Shown here: one piece after another, positions 9,433 through 18,721 of the stretch | Position numbering within the stretch: position 1 is the first letter of the stretch | Layout of the letters: each line of letters opens with the position of its first letter | Source of the DNA: an uncultured Bacillota bacterium | GTDB lineage: Bacteria; Bacillota_I; Bacilli_A; RFN20; CAG-288 | Reading direction: 5' to 3' | DNA length: 64,000 bases | Assembly (NCBI GenBank): GCA_949300365.1 | Contig: CASGEC010000001.1 | Coordinates: 439,980 to 503,979 of the forward strand | The notes under the pieces: generated by a model | Told to the model about the DNA's origin: nothing | Seen by the model: the letters and a program-made list of their open reading frames with translations, nothing else | Databases searched by the model: none | Position numbers and translations under genes: made by a program

Positions 9433-9509
9433 TGGTCGGGACGATGGGATTTGAACCCATGGCCTCTTGCTCCCAAAGCAAGCGCGCTACCAAGCTGCGC
9501 AACGTCCCG
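9433..9509 (-). tRNA. tRNA-Pro(TGG)
   Basis: A 77-nt cloverleaf with acceptor stem CGGGACG/CGTCCCG, anticodon stem CTTGC/GCAAG with loop TTTGGGA (anticodon TGG), T-loop TTCAAAT and encoded CCA at 9433-9435. Confidence 0.96.
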
Positions 9510-9570
9510 AAAGGCCGGATGAAACCGGCAAGAAGAATTATAGCAATTCCAAGGCCGATTGGAAGGAAAA

Positions 9571-11889
9571 CTATTCGACCAGGAAGTCCAGGGTCCTTTC
9601 GCCTTCGAAGGTTTCGAGAATGGCCTTGGCTGGCGTTTTGCTATCGACCTTGTGGGAGCGGACATAGAAAGTGCAATAGCCGCCCTTGATGGGACGGCTG
9701 CTGGGGCCGATGACTTCGATCGGGCCTTGAGTCTTGAGGGTGATGGCCCTTGTCAGATACGGACAGTCGATACCAAACTCGTCGTGGTAGCGGATATCGA
9801 TACGGGAGACATCATAGGTCTCTTCGTTGCGAAGCGTCTTCTTGGCGCAGGAGAGATCGAAGTCAAAGCGGCTGGGGGAGCCCATCTTTTTGTCGAAGAC
9901 CTTGTCCTTTCCGATATAGCCCTCGATCCGATACACGGCGGCCTTTTCACCCCAGACGAGCATGTACTTGAAGAAGATGTCGACGATCTTCTGGATCGAC
10001 AGGCGCCTCAGAAGGAGGTTCTTCAGGAAGACAGGGATATAGGGAAGAACCTTTCTCTTCTTGATGTGGAAGCCTTCGCTTCCGGCAAGGGAGAGGCATT
10101 TCCCGATCTTGAGGGCATCCTTCTTCGTCAGGCCTTCCTCAAGGAGCATCTCGCCCATGAAGTTGTCCAGGACGATCGGCGGATGGGGAAGGGAAGGATA
10201 GCCCTTGTGATCGGGGTAGAAGGTTCCGATATAGCTCTCTCCACGATAGAACTTTACGAAGTCGCAATTGGTAAAGAGGACGACGTGCTTGATCAAGGCA
10301 TCATCGGTATCGCCGGGAACCAGGGGACGGGCAAAGTAGAGGAATGGCTCCTTAGCTCTCTGCATGCGATAGGCATAGGCGGCCGGTTTGGGGTTCCTGT
10401 GGATGTCGAAGACGCCGTGATAGCAGATCTCGTCCCCGGAACCGAAATCGGCATGGGTATTGTAGTCAAAGGCACACCAGCCGATGGCCGAGGCGATGCC
10501 TTCATGGTCAAAGAGATCGTCCAGGACCCTTAGATGGTTGTTGGCATGGTCGATGCGTTTCTGCTGGTTGTCCATGATCTTCGTCGGGAAGACGTGTCCG
10601 TTGTGTTCGCTGACAAGGTAGGGCTTCTTTTTTGCGCTCTTGACGTGGCTTTTCCGGATCAGTCGGCCCCCGAAATCGTTATAGGCATAGACATCCTCCA
10701 GCATATGGCTGTTCTTGAAGTTGCGGACACCGGTCGTCTGTCGATAGGGATCCTTTTCATGGCAGATGGCATTGGCCTTCTTGTAGAGCTCGTCGTCATC
10801 CTGGCCTTCGTCGATACGGACACCATAAAGGACTAGGGAAGGATGGTTGATTTCCTTGTCGACCATGCTCTCGATGAAGAAGAGGAAGTTCTTCCGCCAG
10901 GCTTCGTCCTTTCCGGTGTATTGCCATCCCGGAACCTCGTCGACGACAAGAATTCCAAGCCGATCGCAGGCATCCAGGAAGTCCTCGCTCTGGGGATAGT
11001 GGCTGGTGCGGACAAACTCGATACCGAAATCCTTCAGGATCTTGGCATCGTCGTACTGGGCCTGTTTGGGCATGGCCGGTCCGACAAAGGGATAGCTCTG
11101 GTGACGATTCAGACCGACGAGCTTTCTTTTCTTTCCGTTGAGATAGAAGGCGTCTTCCTTGAAGATGGCATCCCGAAAGCCGATCGTGATCGTCTTTGCG
11201 TCGGTTCCAAAGGGAGAGGAAAGAAGGATCTCCAGGTCATAGAGCTTGGGATTATCAAGATCCCAGTTTGCGACCTCGTCAATGGTCGTTTCAAGCGCCG
11301 TGAATTCCTTGAGGATCTTCTCTCCGTCTTTGATTCGGAATAAGAGAGATGCTTCTTCCTTCGGGCCTTTGATTTCCGGATGGATCTCAAGCTTTCCGCC
11401 GGCATGGGCAAAGACGCGGACATTTCCAAGATGGGTCTTCGGGAGGACATCGACGTGGAGAGGACGGTAGATGCCGGCAAAGGTCATGTAGTCGAGGGCC
11501 TTTCCAAAAGGCGGGATGGTCTTGTCCTCAAAGGACGAGAGGACGATGCGAAGCTCGTTATCCGTCTTTCTTAAGGCGGAGGTGATATCGAATCGGGCGG
11601 GGACGAATGCCGAGACCTTGTTTCCCAGATCGATGCCATTGATGTAGACGTGGACTTGGACCATGGCCGCGTCGAAGACAAGAAGGGCGACTTCCTTTTC
11701 CGGATCGATATCCTGGTCAAATGTCTTGCAGTAGGTGAAAAGGCCTTGATAGTCCTCCGGCGAGAAGCCGTTTTCCGGAAGCCTTACCGGGCAATTGGGG
11801 ATATCGACCTTCTCTCCTTTTTCGATCGTCGCTTGAAAGTCCTGTTCTCCCTTCAGGAGAGAAAGACCGTAGTTCAGACTGAGCTTCAT
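9571..11889 (-). CDS. Glycoside hydrolase family 2 (beta-galactosidase/beta-glucuronidase-like)
   Basis: A 772-residue GH2 enzyme without a signal peptide, so probably cytoplasmic and acting on imported oligosaccharides. The N-terminal sugar-binding and Ig-like domains fill about residues 1-270. The TIM barrel begins with GLNRHQSYP. The acid/base region reads VRIDEGQDD (Glu after Asp, as in relatives with RINES) and the nucleophile region VSEHNGH. The C-terminal ~200 residues are beta-rich. The start is the ATG at 11889 (MKLSLNYG) behind GGGAGG; a longer form from 11910 is less likely. It lies downstream of a GH3 gene but beyond a strong terminator, so it may be transcribed separately. Substrate is not certain: galactoside, glucuronide or mannoside are possible. 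Confidence 0.9.
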   Translation of the reverse strand: MKLSLNYGLSLLKGEQDFQATIEKGEKVDIPNCPVRLPENGFSPEDYQGLFTYCKTFDQDIDPEKEVALLVFDAAMVQVHVYINGIDLGNKVSAFVPARFDITSALRKTDNELRIVLSSFEDKTIPPFGKALDYMTFAGIYRPLHVDVLPKTHLGNVRVFAHAGGKLEIHPEIKGPKEEASLLFRIKDGEKILKEFTALETTIDEVANWDLDNPKLYDLEILLSSPFGTDAKTITIGFRDAIFKEDAFYLNGKKRKLVGLNRHQSYPFVGPAMPKQAQYDDAKILKDFGIEFVRTSHYPQSEDFLDACDRLGILVVDEVPGWQYTGKDEAWRKNFLFFIESMVDKEINHPSLVLYGVRIDEGQDDDELYKKANAICHEKDPYRQTTGVRNFKNSHMLEDVYAYNDFGGRLIRKSHVKSAKKKPYLVSEHNGHVFPTKIMDNQQKRIDHANNHLRVLDDLFDHEGIASAIGWCAFDYNTHADFGSGDEICYHGVFDIHRNPKPAAYAYRMQRAKEPFLYFARPLVPGDTDDALIKHVVLFTNCDFVKFYRGESYIGTFYPDHKGYPSLPHPPIVLDNFMGEMLLEEGLTKKDALKIGKCLSLAGSEGFHIKKRKVLPYIPVFLKNLLLRRLSIQKIVDIFFKYMLVWGEKAAVYRIEGYIGKDKVFDKKMGSPSRFDFDLSCAKKTLRNEETYDVSRIDIRYHDEFGIDCPYLTRAITLKTQGPIEVIGPSSRPIKGGYCTFYVRSHKVDSKTPAKAILETFEGERTLDFLVE

Positions 11890-11926
11890 GGATGCCTCCC
11901 TGCTTCGCACCTTTCTAAGTCAGAAA

Positions 11927-11955
11927 GAGAGGGGCAAAAGCCCCTCTCAAGAGTC
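11927..11955 (-). terminator. Terminator between GH3 and GH2 genes
   Basis: A perfect 9-bp stem GAGAGGGGC/GCCCCTCTC (11927-11935 / 11940-11948) with loop AAAA lies just after the GH3 stop. The minus-strand side continues with TTTCTGACTT, giving a modest T tract. Confidence 0.85.
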
Positions 11956-11973
11956 AATTCATCGAAAACGGAT

Positions 11974-14424
11974 TCAGCACTTCTTTCCTTCCTTCTTCAG
12001 CTGCTTCTTGAGCTTGTTCTTCTTCGAGCCTTCCTTGAAGAAGGTGGAAAGGCCGTGGAAGAAGTGGCCGTTGAACATGTCGATAAGACCCAAGAGCTGT
12101 CCCCAGGACATGAAGCCATTGGTCATTCTGGAGATGGTCTTGACGGTCTGGTTCCAGACACCCTGGACGAGCATGTCGCCCATGGAGCGGTTGCCGAAGA
12201 AGTAGAGGACCTTGATGGCAAAGCGGACCGCGCGTCCGAAGAAGCGACCGAACCAGCCCTGGGCATTGACAAGGTCACGCATGGTGGTGTTGCTGTCGAC
12301 GATATAGCGTCCCTTGGCATTGGTCTTGAAGTGGCAATCCGGGATGTCGTGTCCAAGGAGGGCCATGAATTCTTCGTCGGGAACATCCTTGATGTCCCCG
12401 GTCTTGTAGTGCTCGAGATTGAGGTCCTGATAGGGAAGGTCTTCAGTCGTTCCATGACGGTGGATCATGCCGCGCAGGCGGAGGTCGACGCTGGAGGCAC
12501 CAACGAGGATCTCATAGTCGCCTTCCTCGACTTCGAACTTATTGGTCTTGACGTTGAAGTAACGGAAGCTGTACTTGTCGAAGGGAATCGTGCATTCCTT
12601 GCTCTCTCCCGGCTCGAGATAGACCTTGACGAAGCCCTTGAGCTCCCTCTTGGCGCGGAAGATCCTGGAATTGGGAAGGCCGATGTAGAGCTGGGCGACT
12701 TCCTTGCCGGCGACATCGGAGACGTTCTTGACGGTGAAGTGGACGCCGTTATCATCGACCGAGAGGTTGGAGTATTCGAACTTGCTGTAGCTCAAGCCGA
12801 AGCCGAAGGGGTAGAGGACAGGGATGTCCCTTGTCGTGTAATAGCGATAGCCGACATAGATCGATTCACGGTATTCGCTGGTACGGAACTTTCCGGGGAA
12901 GTACTTGCTTGTCGGGATATCGTCATAGGAGATCGGGAAGGATTCGGAGAGGTGGCCGGAAGGATTGACCTCGCCTGTCAGGGTCTTGGCAAGGGCCTTG
13001 GCACCGCACTGTCCGGAAAGACCGATGTAGACAAGGGAATCGGTATTTTCATCGACTTCCTTGAGTTCGACGGAAGCGCCGCAGGCAAGGATGGTGACGA
13101 TCTTCTTGCCGGTCTTCTTCAGCTCCTTGAGGAGATCGATCTGGTTCTGGCGGAGCGTGAAGCTTTCCCTATCCAGACCCTCGACCTCGGTATGCTCATC
13201 CAGACCGATGAAGTAGAGGATGACATCCGCCTTGTTGGCAAGCTCGATGGCTTTCTTGGCAAGGCCGTTGTTCTTCTTTCCATAGCGCTCATAGCCCTGC
13301 TCGTAGCCGATGCAATCCAGGCCTTCGGTCTTGGAGAGGATGTCGACGTGGTTGAAGACTTCCGGCGGGTTGACCTTACTGGAGCCGGCACCCTGGAAGC
13401 GCGGATTCTTGGCGAAGTCACCGATAAGGGCGACCTTGGTGTTCTTTTCAAGAGGAAGGATGGAAGAGGCGTTCTTGAGGAGGACGATACTCTCAAGGGC
13501 GGCCTGCATGGCAATCTGCTCACCCTTCTTGAAGTCGATGTCCTTGCGCTCGCCTTTCGTTCCGAAGCGGTCGACGACGTTGAGCAGGTAATCGACGGAC
13601 TGATCGAGATCCTTCTCGTCGGCCTTGCCATCCTTGATGGCCTTGACGATCTCACGGTCGGTTTCGCCGGCGGTGGTAGGCATTTCCAGGGAGCAGTAGC
13701 AGTGGAGGGCCTTGACCCTGTCGTTGTTTCCACCCCAGTCGGTGATGATGGCCCCTTCGTATTTCCATTCATCGCGGAGGATATCGACAAGCAGGTGATG
13801 GTTCTCGTTAGCAAAGTCACCATTGACGGAGTTGTAGGCGGACATGACCGCAGCCGGCTGTCCCTCGGTGATGGCCATCTCGAAAGCGCTCAGGTAGATT
13901 TCCCGAAGCGTTCTCTCGTCGAGGATGGAATCGTTCTGCAGACGGCGAAGCTCCTGGTTGTTGCAGGCGAAGTGCTTGACGCAGGAACCGACGCCTTCCG
14001 ACTGGATGCCCTCGACGTAGTTGAGGGCCATCTTGCCGGCGAGGTAGGGATCCTCGGAAAAGTATTCGAAGCAGCGTCCGCAGAGAGGGTTCCTCTTGAT
14101 GTTCATGCCAGGACCCAGAAGGACGTTGACATCCAAGGCCTTGGCCTCGGTACCAAGCTGTACGCCGATTTCGTGGGCGATATCCACGTTGAAGGAATTG
14201 GCGATGGTATTGGCTGTCGGGAAGCATGTTGCCTTGACCGACTCGTTAAGACCCAGCTGATCGGAAGCGCCAAGCTGCTTTCTAAGGCCTGTCGGGCCAT
14301 CGGAAAGGAACATGGAGGGAACTTTCAGGCGGTCGATCTCCTGGGTTTCCCAGACGGTCTTGCCGCTCATCAGGGAAGCCTTCTCATCCAGCGTCATCTG
14401 TGAAATGAGATCTTGATGTTTCAT
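11974..14424 (-). CDS. Glycoside hydrolase family 3 beta-glucosidase-like enzyme
   Basis: A cytoplasmic GH3 enzyme of 816 residues in normal domain order. The TIM barrel (about 1-300) has SDGPTGLR, KHFACNNQE and the nucleophile Asp229 in AIITDWGG. The alpha/beta C-terminal domain (about 310-560) and a fibronectin III-like domain (about 570-690) follow. After that comes an unusual tail of about 120 residues that ends in a Lys-rich segment (SKKNKLKKQLKKEGKK). That tail contains a hydrophobic, aromatic-rich stretch (FGRFFGRAVRFAIKVLYFFG) which could contact membrane; this is inference. A TTCATG-17-TATAAT promoter lies directly upstream. Likely acts on beta-glucosides or related oligosaccharides. 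Confidence 0.93.
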   Translation of the reverse strand: MKHQDLISQMTLDEKASLMSGKTVWETQEIDRLKVPSMFLSDGPTGLRKQLGASDQLGLNESVKATCFPTANTIANSFNVDIAHEIGVQLGTEAKALDVNVLLGPGMNIKRNPLCGRCFEYFSEDPYLAGKMALNYVEGIQSEGVGSCVKHFACNNQELRRLQNDSILDERTLREIYLSAFEMAITEGQPAAVMSAYNSVNGDFANENHHLLVDILRDEWKYEGAIITDWGGNNDRVKALHCYCSLEMPTTAGETDREIVKAIKDGKADEKDLDQSVDYLLNVVDRFGTKGERKDIDFKKGEQIAMQAALESIVLLKNASSILPLEKNTKVALIGDFAKNPRFQGAGSSKVNPPEVFNHVDILSKTEGLDCIGYEQGYERYGKKNNGLAKKAIELANKADVILYFIGLDEHTEVEGLDRESFTLRQNQIDLLKELKKTGKKIVTILACGASVELKEVDENTDSLVYIGLSGQCGAKALAKTLTGEVNPSGHLSESFPISYDDIPTSKYFPGKFRTSEYRESIYVGYRYYTTRDIPVLYPFGFGLSYSKFEYSNLSVDDNGVHFTVKNVSDVAGKEVAQLYIGLPNSRIFRAKRELKGFVKVYLEPGESKECTIPFDKYSFRYFNVKTNKFEVEEGDYEILVGASSVDLRLRGMIHRHGTTEDLPYQDLNLEHYKTGDIKDVPDEEFMALLGHDIPDCHFKTNAKGRYIVDSNTTMRDLVNAQGWFGRFFGRAVRFAIKVLYFFGNRSMGDMLVQGVWNQTVKTISRMTNGFMSWGQLLGLIDMFNGHFFHGLSTFFKEGSKKNKLKKQLKKEGKKC

Positions 14425-14445
14425 TTAAATAACCTCTTGACCACT

Positions 14446-14474
14446 ATTATATAAGAATTGCTTTCCCGCATGAA
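14446..14474 (-). promoter_or_regulatory. Sigma-A-type promoter of the GH3 gene
   Basis: On the minus strand a perfect -10 TATAAT (14446-14451) is spaced 17 bp from a weak -35 TTCATG (14469-14474). It lies 22 bp before the ATG, giving a very short leader. The rest of 14475-14649 shows no gene. Confidence 0.6.
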
Positions 14475-14649
14475 AGAGCTTTCCTAGAATCGATGAAAAC
14501 TTGCGCCGATGACACGCTTGATCAAGGTAAGGGGTTAATTAGGCCGATATTCCAGAAAAATCAACGATGGAAGAGCTTTCGAACCGATTTCTTGCGGTTT
14601 GGATAGGAAAAGAGGAAGCCGCGTCCCTTTCTTCCGCTTCGAAATGCCT

Positions 14650-15969
14650 TTAGGCGATGCCGTCCTTATCCCTGCTTTTCTCAGGATCGAGGACGATATC
14701 GACGGAGAAGACGCCGTTCTTGGCATGGAAGGTGATCTCGCCACCATAGGAGGAGCAGACTCTTTGCATGGAGGATACGCCGATACCGTGGGGAAAGCCA
14801 TCCGTCTTCTTCGAGAGGGGTCTTCCATTCTGGAAGGCAATGGTTCCCTGATAGGGGTTTTCCTCATGGATGAAGACAAGGCCCATCTCCTTGCGGATGG
14901 AAAGGGAGAGGCTTCTGGCGTTGGAATCCTCGACCTGAAGGAGAGCCTCGATTGCATTGTCGATGAGGTTCATGAAAAGGGCGTAGCAATCCGTCGGGGA
15001 GAGGAAGGATAGACAGCTTCCGTCTGCCATGACCGTGATGGCGATCTTGTTCCGGTCCATGTTTTGCTTTCTCTCGGCAAGGACCAGGTCGAGGGATTCG
15101 TTTCCTGTCTTGAGGGCGCTACCGAAAGCAAGAAGACGGGAATTGAGCTCCTTGACCCTCTCGCTTTGGGAGGAGGCGTCGATGTCCTCGACGATATGCT
15201 TCAAATCATGGGCGAGGATCATCAGGTAGTCGAAGTTCTCCTTATTGATCTCAAGCTGCTTCTTCTCCTGGGCCCAGAGGTTTCTTCTCTCCTTGTATTC
15301 CCTTAGCATCTTTCCCTGGAAGAAAAGCTGGAAGAGGAAGAAGAGGGCGAGGATGGAGCAGAGAAGGTCATAGAAGGAACAGACCAAGAAAAGCGAGACC
15401 TGGTCAAAAGGCTCGATCGCGTTTTCGAAGAACAGGTTCATCGTCGTCGCGCCAAGAAGGATCACCACGGCGATAAGGATCGTGCGCCTGTTGTTCATCA
15501 GCTCCTCGTCCCTCGCCTTGATCTTGCGGGCGAAGAAGAAGTAGAAGAAAGGAATGAAGACGAGATAGAAAAGGATGTAGATGACATTGGCCAAGATGCC
15601 ATTGTCCCTTAGGGAAGGGATACCGATTTCTATCCAAAGAAGAAAGATTTGTATGGCCTTGTAGGTGAAGTGCTGACAGGTATAGCCGGCCGTCGCCAGG
15701 AAGACGGATGAAAGGAAGGGGATATCGAAGCAGAAATAGATAAGGCCGATGGCAAGAAGGAAAAGAAGGGTATAGCAAGGAATGTCCACCGCCAGGATTC
15801 CGTTACCGAGGTCCCACAGAAGGGTATAGCCGACGATGAGAGAAAGGCTAAGAAGAAGGCGCGGCACAAAAAAACGCCTCCGATCGAAGCGGAAGGAGAA
15901 AAGGCCGACATAGAGGAACAGTTCCAGGCTGAAGGTATATAGGGAAAGGGGGTTGATGGGATTGATCAC
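14650..15969 (-). CDS. GHKL-domain sensor histidine kinase (AgrC/LytS-like architecture)
   Basis: A 439-residue membrane sensor kinase. Six or seven hydrophobic segments occupy about residues 5-215. A linker contains the phosphoacceptor region AHDLKH (His near residue 255). The C-terminal GHKL ATPase domain has an N-box NLIDNAIEALL and a G-box GFPHGIGVSSMQ. The ATG at 15969 overlaps the stop of the LytTR regulator upstream, so the two are translationally coupled. By family knowledge, such kinases sense peptides or envelope signals and phosphorylate the partner LytTR regulator. No signal peptide gene is visible next to it. Confidence 0.9.
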   Translation of the reverse strand: MINPINPLSLYTFSLELFLYVGLFSFRFDRRRFFVPRLLLSLSLIVGYTLLWDLGNGILAVDIPCYTLLFLLAIGLIYFCFDIPFLSSVFLATAGYTCQHFTYKAIQIFLLWIEIGIPSLRDNGILANVIYILFYLVFIPFFYFFFARKIKARDEELMNNRRTILIAVVILLGATTMNLFFENAIEPFDQVSLFLVCSFYDLLCSILALFFLFQLFFQGKMLREYKERRNLWAQEKKQLEINKENFDYLMILAHDLKHIVEDIDASSQSERVKELNSRLLAFGSALKTGNESLDLVLAERKQNMDRNKIAITVMADGSCLSFLSPTDCYALFMNLIDNAIEALLQVEDSNARSLSLSIRKEMGLVFIHEENPYQGTIAFQNGRPLSKKTDGFPHGIGVSSMQRVCSSYGGEITFHAKNGVFSVDIVLDPEKSRDKDGIA

Positions 15970-16712
15970 TTGAGATTGACTCCCGTCCAGAGGGAAAGGG
16001 CCTGGAGGAAAGCCTTGTGGCGGGGCCTGGAAATGGTGATCGTGTCGCCGTTATCGACGAGGACTTCCTTGCCGTGGATGGTCTTGATGTGGCGGGCGTT
16101 GACAAGGGCGGAATTGGAGCAGCGGAGGAAGCCCTGGTTCTTCAGGGTCTCCTCGTATTTTCCAAGCGAGCCCCAGGAATAAAGGGTCTGCTTCCGTGTA
16201 TGGATGCCCAAAGAATGGCCGAAGACATCGAAATAGAGGATATCGTCCAAGGCCAGGTTCTGGGAACCTTCCTTTGTCTTGACGAGGATGAAGCGTCTTT
16301 CCTTCCCAAGGGCCTTCATGGCGCGGTTGAGGCGGAAGGCGAGGTTTTCGTAGGTATAGGGCTTGACGATGAAATCCAAGGCATTGACCTGGTATCCCTG
16401 GACGGCAAACTGGGCCATCTTGGTGCAGAAGATGATGACGACGTCCTCATCGATCTTCCTTATCGCCCGGGCCGCTTCCATCCCGGACTCGGATCCCAGC
16501 TCGATATCCATCAGGATGATATCCATGGAAGTATCGTATTGCTCAAGGAATGTCTTGGCATCGCTGAAATAATGGAGCTTGAACTCCCGGTCGATGGAAT
16601 TGAAGTACCTCTCCACCATCGGGCGGAGATAATCGAACTCGCTCTGTTCGTCCTCGACGACGGCGATGTTTATGACGCTCTCGAAAGCGTTAGTGGTATC
16701 GGTATTGGTCAT
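15966..16712 (-). CDS. LytTR-family response regulator
   Basis: A 248-residue regulator with an N-terminal receiver domain (acidic pocket VVEDEQ, phosphoacceptor Asp in ILMDIE, conserved Lys in VKPY) and a C-terminal LytTR DNA-binding domain (from about residue 140, including LRCSNSALVN and ISRPRHKAFL). It precedes and overlaps its GHKL kinase gene. The residues before INIAVVEDE form a longer leader than usual, so a slightly later start is possible. Targets are not evident; LytTR proteins often control bacteriocin, capsule or competence functions. A second, distinct LytTR/GHKL pair lies at 21-23 kb. Confidence 0.92.
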   Translation of the reverse strand: MTNTDTTNAFESVINIAVVEDEQSEFDYLRPMVERYFNSIDREFKLHYFSDAKTFLEQYDTSMDIILMDIELGSESGMEAARAIRKIDEDVVIIFCTKMAQFAVQGYQVNALDFIVKPYTYENLAFRLNRAMKALGKERRFILVKTKEGSQNLALDDILYFDVFGHSLGIHTRKQTLYSWGSLGKYEETLKNQGFLRCSNSALVNARHIKTIHGKEVLVDNGDTITISRPRHKAFLQALSLWTGVNLK

Positions 16713-16778
16713 AACAATAACTTACCATCCCGAAAAAAGCCAGGCAAGGGAAAAAGGCGATTTCTTGTTCGGAAAGTA

Positions 16779-17786
16779 TCAGTTGAATTTCACGACGAGA
16801 TGGGACAGGAAGTAGATGACGTTTGCCATCATGACTCCCAGGAAGGAAGGCCAGAAGAGGGAACCGCAATAGAAATCGAGGCGGAAGAGGTGGTATTGCT
16901 TCTTGTTCATCGCCTTGAGCTCTTCCTTCATCTTCTTGAAGACGAGGCGGCTTTCCTTGTCGTTTCGCATGCGGCAGTGGATGAGGGCCTCGATGAGGGT
17001 GATGCGCATCTGGTGAAGGAGGATGAGGTATTTTCTCCTGTCCTTCTTGCGGATCTCCTTGAGATCGTAGATCGGGAAGCAGGCCAAGGCGACGCGGATA
17101 TAGTCCTTGTAGCGCTTGAGGGCGACCTTTTTCTGGACGGACTGATCGGGTCTTCCGATCCAATAGTAGTAAAGGGCATAGGGAAGATAGAGGATCTTCT
17201 TGACGGCACCGAGAGGCGCATAGATGAAGTAGTTGTCCTCATAGAAGGTCTTGTGGGGAATGGCGAGGTTCCTTTCCCTTAGGAATTGGGTCCTGTAGGC
17301 GACGGAGTGGATCGTGAGGTACTGGTAGGCCTTCATGTGGTGGACTTCGTCAAAGGAGCAAACCTCCCCTGTCGGGAAGACGTTTCCGTAGCGGATGACC
17401 TTGTCCGGCCTATCGGCATAGTGATAGACATAGTCGGTCACGACAAGATCGAGGTCATCGTTCTTCCTTAGGGCATCCAGGAACTTGAGATAGGCTTCCT
17501 TCTCAAGGAAGTCATCGGAATCGACGACCTTGAAATAGCGGCCCGTCGCCAGTTCCAGGGCATGGTCGATACCACCGCCATGGCCCCTGTTTTCCTGATG
17601 GACGGCCCGGACGATCGTCGGATTCTCTTCCTGAAGGCGATCGGCGATCTTTCCCGTGTCATCGGTGCTGCCATCGTCGATGATGAGGATCTCAACCTCT
17701 TCTCCACCGACAAGAAGGGAAGAGACGCACTTCTCCATATAGGCTGCTGAATTGTAGCAGCAGACAGCAAATGATATAAGTTTCAT
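16779..17786 (-). CDS. Family 2 glycosyltransferase
   Basis: A 335-residue GT-A glycosyltransferase. The N-terminus (MKLISFAVCCYNSA) opens the nucleotide-binding fold, IIDDGSTDDT is the GT2 signature, and VVDSDDF holds the metal-binding DxD. The C-terminal third is basic and ends with a hydrophobic stretch (MMANVIYFLSHLVV) that may tether it to the membrane. It probably transfers a sugar to a surface polysaccharide or lipid; donor and acceptor are unknown. It lies 66 bp upstream of the LytTR regulator on the same strand. Confidence 0.92.
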   Translation of the reverse strand: MKLISFAVCCYNSAAYMEKCVSSLLVGGEEVEILIIDDGSTDDTGKIADRLQEENPTIVRAVHQENRGHGGGIDHALELATGRYFKVVDSDDFLEKEAYLKFLDALRKNDDLDLVVTDYVYHYADRPDKVIRYGNVFPTGEVCSFDEVHHMKAYQYLTIHSVAYRTQFLRERNLAIPHKTFYEDNYFIYAPLGAVKKILYLPYALYYYWIGRPDQSVQKKVALKRYKDYIRVALACFPIYDLKEIRKKDRRKYLILLHQMRITLIEALIHCRMRNDKESRLVFKKMKEELKAMNKKQYHLFRLDFYCGSLFWPSFLGVMMANVIYFLSHLVVKFN

Positions 17787-17956
17787 GTTACCCGTATTCT
17801 AGGGCAAGAAGAGTCATGGATGAAACCGCTTTGCGCCATTTGTTTCTTTTCTTGCTTGATAGGGCTTACAAACAGAAGGATTTGGAAAAAGATTCGTGGC
17901 TTAAATGAGGCTTATATCCTAGGAAAACCGGTATTGAAAAGGCTTCCGAAGGGAAG

Positions 17957-17983
17957 GAAAACAAAAAGCCCGATTGCTCGGGC
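17957..17983 (-). terminator. Terminator of the tRNA-Cys/tRNA-Arg unit
   Basis: On the minus strand GCCCGA-GCAA-TCGGGC is followed by TTTTTGTTTT, 13 nt past the CCA end of tRNA-Arg. Confidence 0.9.
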
Positions 17984-17995
17984 AGTCTGTACAAG

Positions 17996-18072
17996 TGGTG
18001 CGCTCGAAGGGAATCGAACCCATGACCCTCTGATTCGTAGTCAGATACTCTATCCAGCTGAGCTACGAGCGC
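17996..18072 (-). tRNA. tRNA-Arg(ACG)
   Basis: A 77-nt tRNA with acceptor GCGCTCG/CGAGCGC, anticodon stem TCTGA/TCAGA with loop CTACGAA (anticodon ACG) and encoded CCA at 17996-17998. It lies 5 nt after tRNA-Cys on the same strand and they probably share a transcript. Confidence 0.96.
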
Positions 18073-18077
18073 AACGA

Positions 18078-18152
18078 TGGAGGTTCCGGTGGGATTCGAA
18101 CCCGCGGTGGAGGATTTGCAGTCCTGTGCCTTGCCAACTTGGCTACGGAACC
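18078..18152 (-). tRNA. tRNA-Cys(GCA)
   Basis: A 75-nt tRNA with acceptor GGTTCCG/CGGAACC, anticodon loop CTGCAAA (anticodon GCA), T-loop TTCGAAT, discriminator T and encoded CCA at 18078-18080. The anticodon and T stems each appear to hold one mismatch. Confidence 0.94.
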
Positions 18153-18199
18153 ATCGAGAACGGAATTTAGTCTAACATGTGGAAGCAGAAAGTGGAAGA

Positions 18200-18541
18200 C
18201 TAGAAGAGATTTCCTTCGAATCCCCAGAAAGGCGTCTCTTCGAATTCGACATAGACCCGGTCGGAGGGAAGGCTAAGCTTCTTGGCGGCCATATCCGTGA
18301 TGGCAGTGGTGAGTCTATCATAGCTTTCCTTCGACGCCTTGCCATAGAGCTTGACCTCGGCCATGAGACAGGAAGAAGTATTGCCTTTGAAGCAAAGGGA
18401 TTTTCCGGATTCGACTTGGATCATCAGCCATGCTTCGCTTTTGCCGGGAAGAATGGAGATGCTTTTTCCAAGGTCCTTGTAGATCTCGGCCTTGAGGGAA
18501 TCCCCGACTTCGAGATTGGTCAGAATCTTGATGAATGGCAT
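18200..18541 (-). CDS. MIF-like tautomerase (macrophage migration inhibitory factor family)
   Basis: A 113-residue protein resembling MIF / D-dopachrome tautomerase. I set the start at the ATG at 18541, so the mature protein begins Pro-Phe-Ile after Met removal, giving the N-terminal catalytic proline the family requires. AGGAGG lies six bases before this ATG; an upstream ATG has no spacing from it. The second half (CLMAEVKLYGKASKESY, then LSLPSDRVYVEFEE and a final W-x-F) follows the MIF pattern. It is cytoplasmic with no signal peptide. Its role is unknown; family members tautomerise phenylpyruvate in vitro. It sits alone between tRNA genes. Confidence 0.85.
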   Translation of the reverse strand: MPFIKILTNLEVGDSLKAEIYKDLGKSISILPGKSEAWLMIQVESGKSLCFKGNTSSCLMAEVKLYGKASKESYDRLTTAITDMAAKKLSLPSDRVYVEFEETPFWGFEGNLF

Positions 18542-18554
18542 GTCCATCCTCCTA

Positions 18555-18580
18555 GACAAAGAAAGCTCCCTTCAGGGAGC
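18555..18580 (-). terminator. Terminator after tRNA-Gly
   Basis: GCTCCC-TGAA-GGGAGC (minus strand) followed by TTTCTTTG, 15 nt past the CCA of tRNA-Gly and just ahead of the MIF-like gene's ribosome binding site. Confidence 0.8.
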
Positions 18581-18595
18581 CATTGATCCCTTTAC

Positions 18596-18669
18596 TGGAG
18601 CAGGCGACGGGAATCGAACCCGCATGATCAGCTTGGAAGGCTGAAGTTCTACCACTGAACTACGCCTGC
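18596..18669 (-). tRNA. tRNA-Gly(TCC)
   Basis: A 74-nt tRNA with acceptor GCAGGCG/CGCCTGC, anticodon stem TCAGC/GCTGA with loop CTTCCAA (anticodon TCC), and encoded CCA at 18596-18598. Confidence 0.96.
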
Positions 18670-18721
18670 AAACAGCCTAATAATTATACGGGAGAGGATG
18701 GGTATATGCAAGAGGAAAGTT

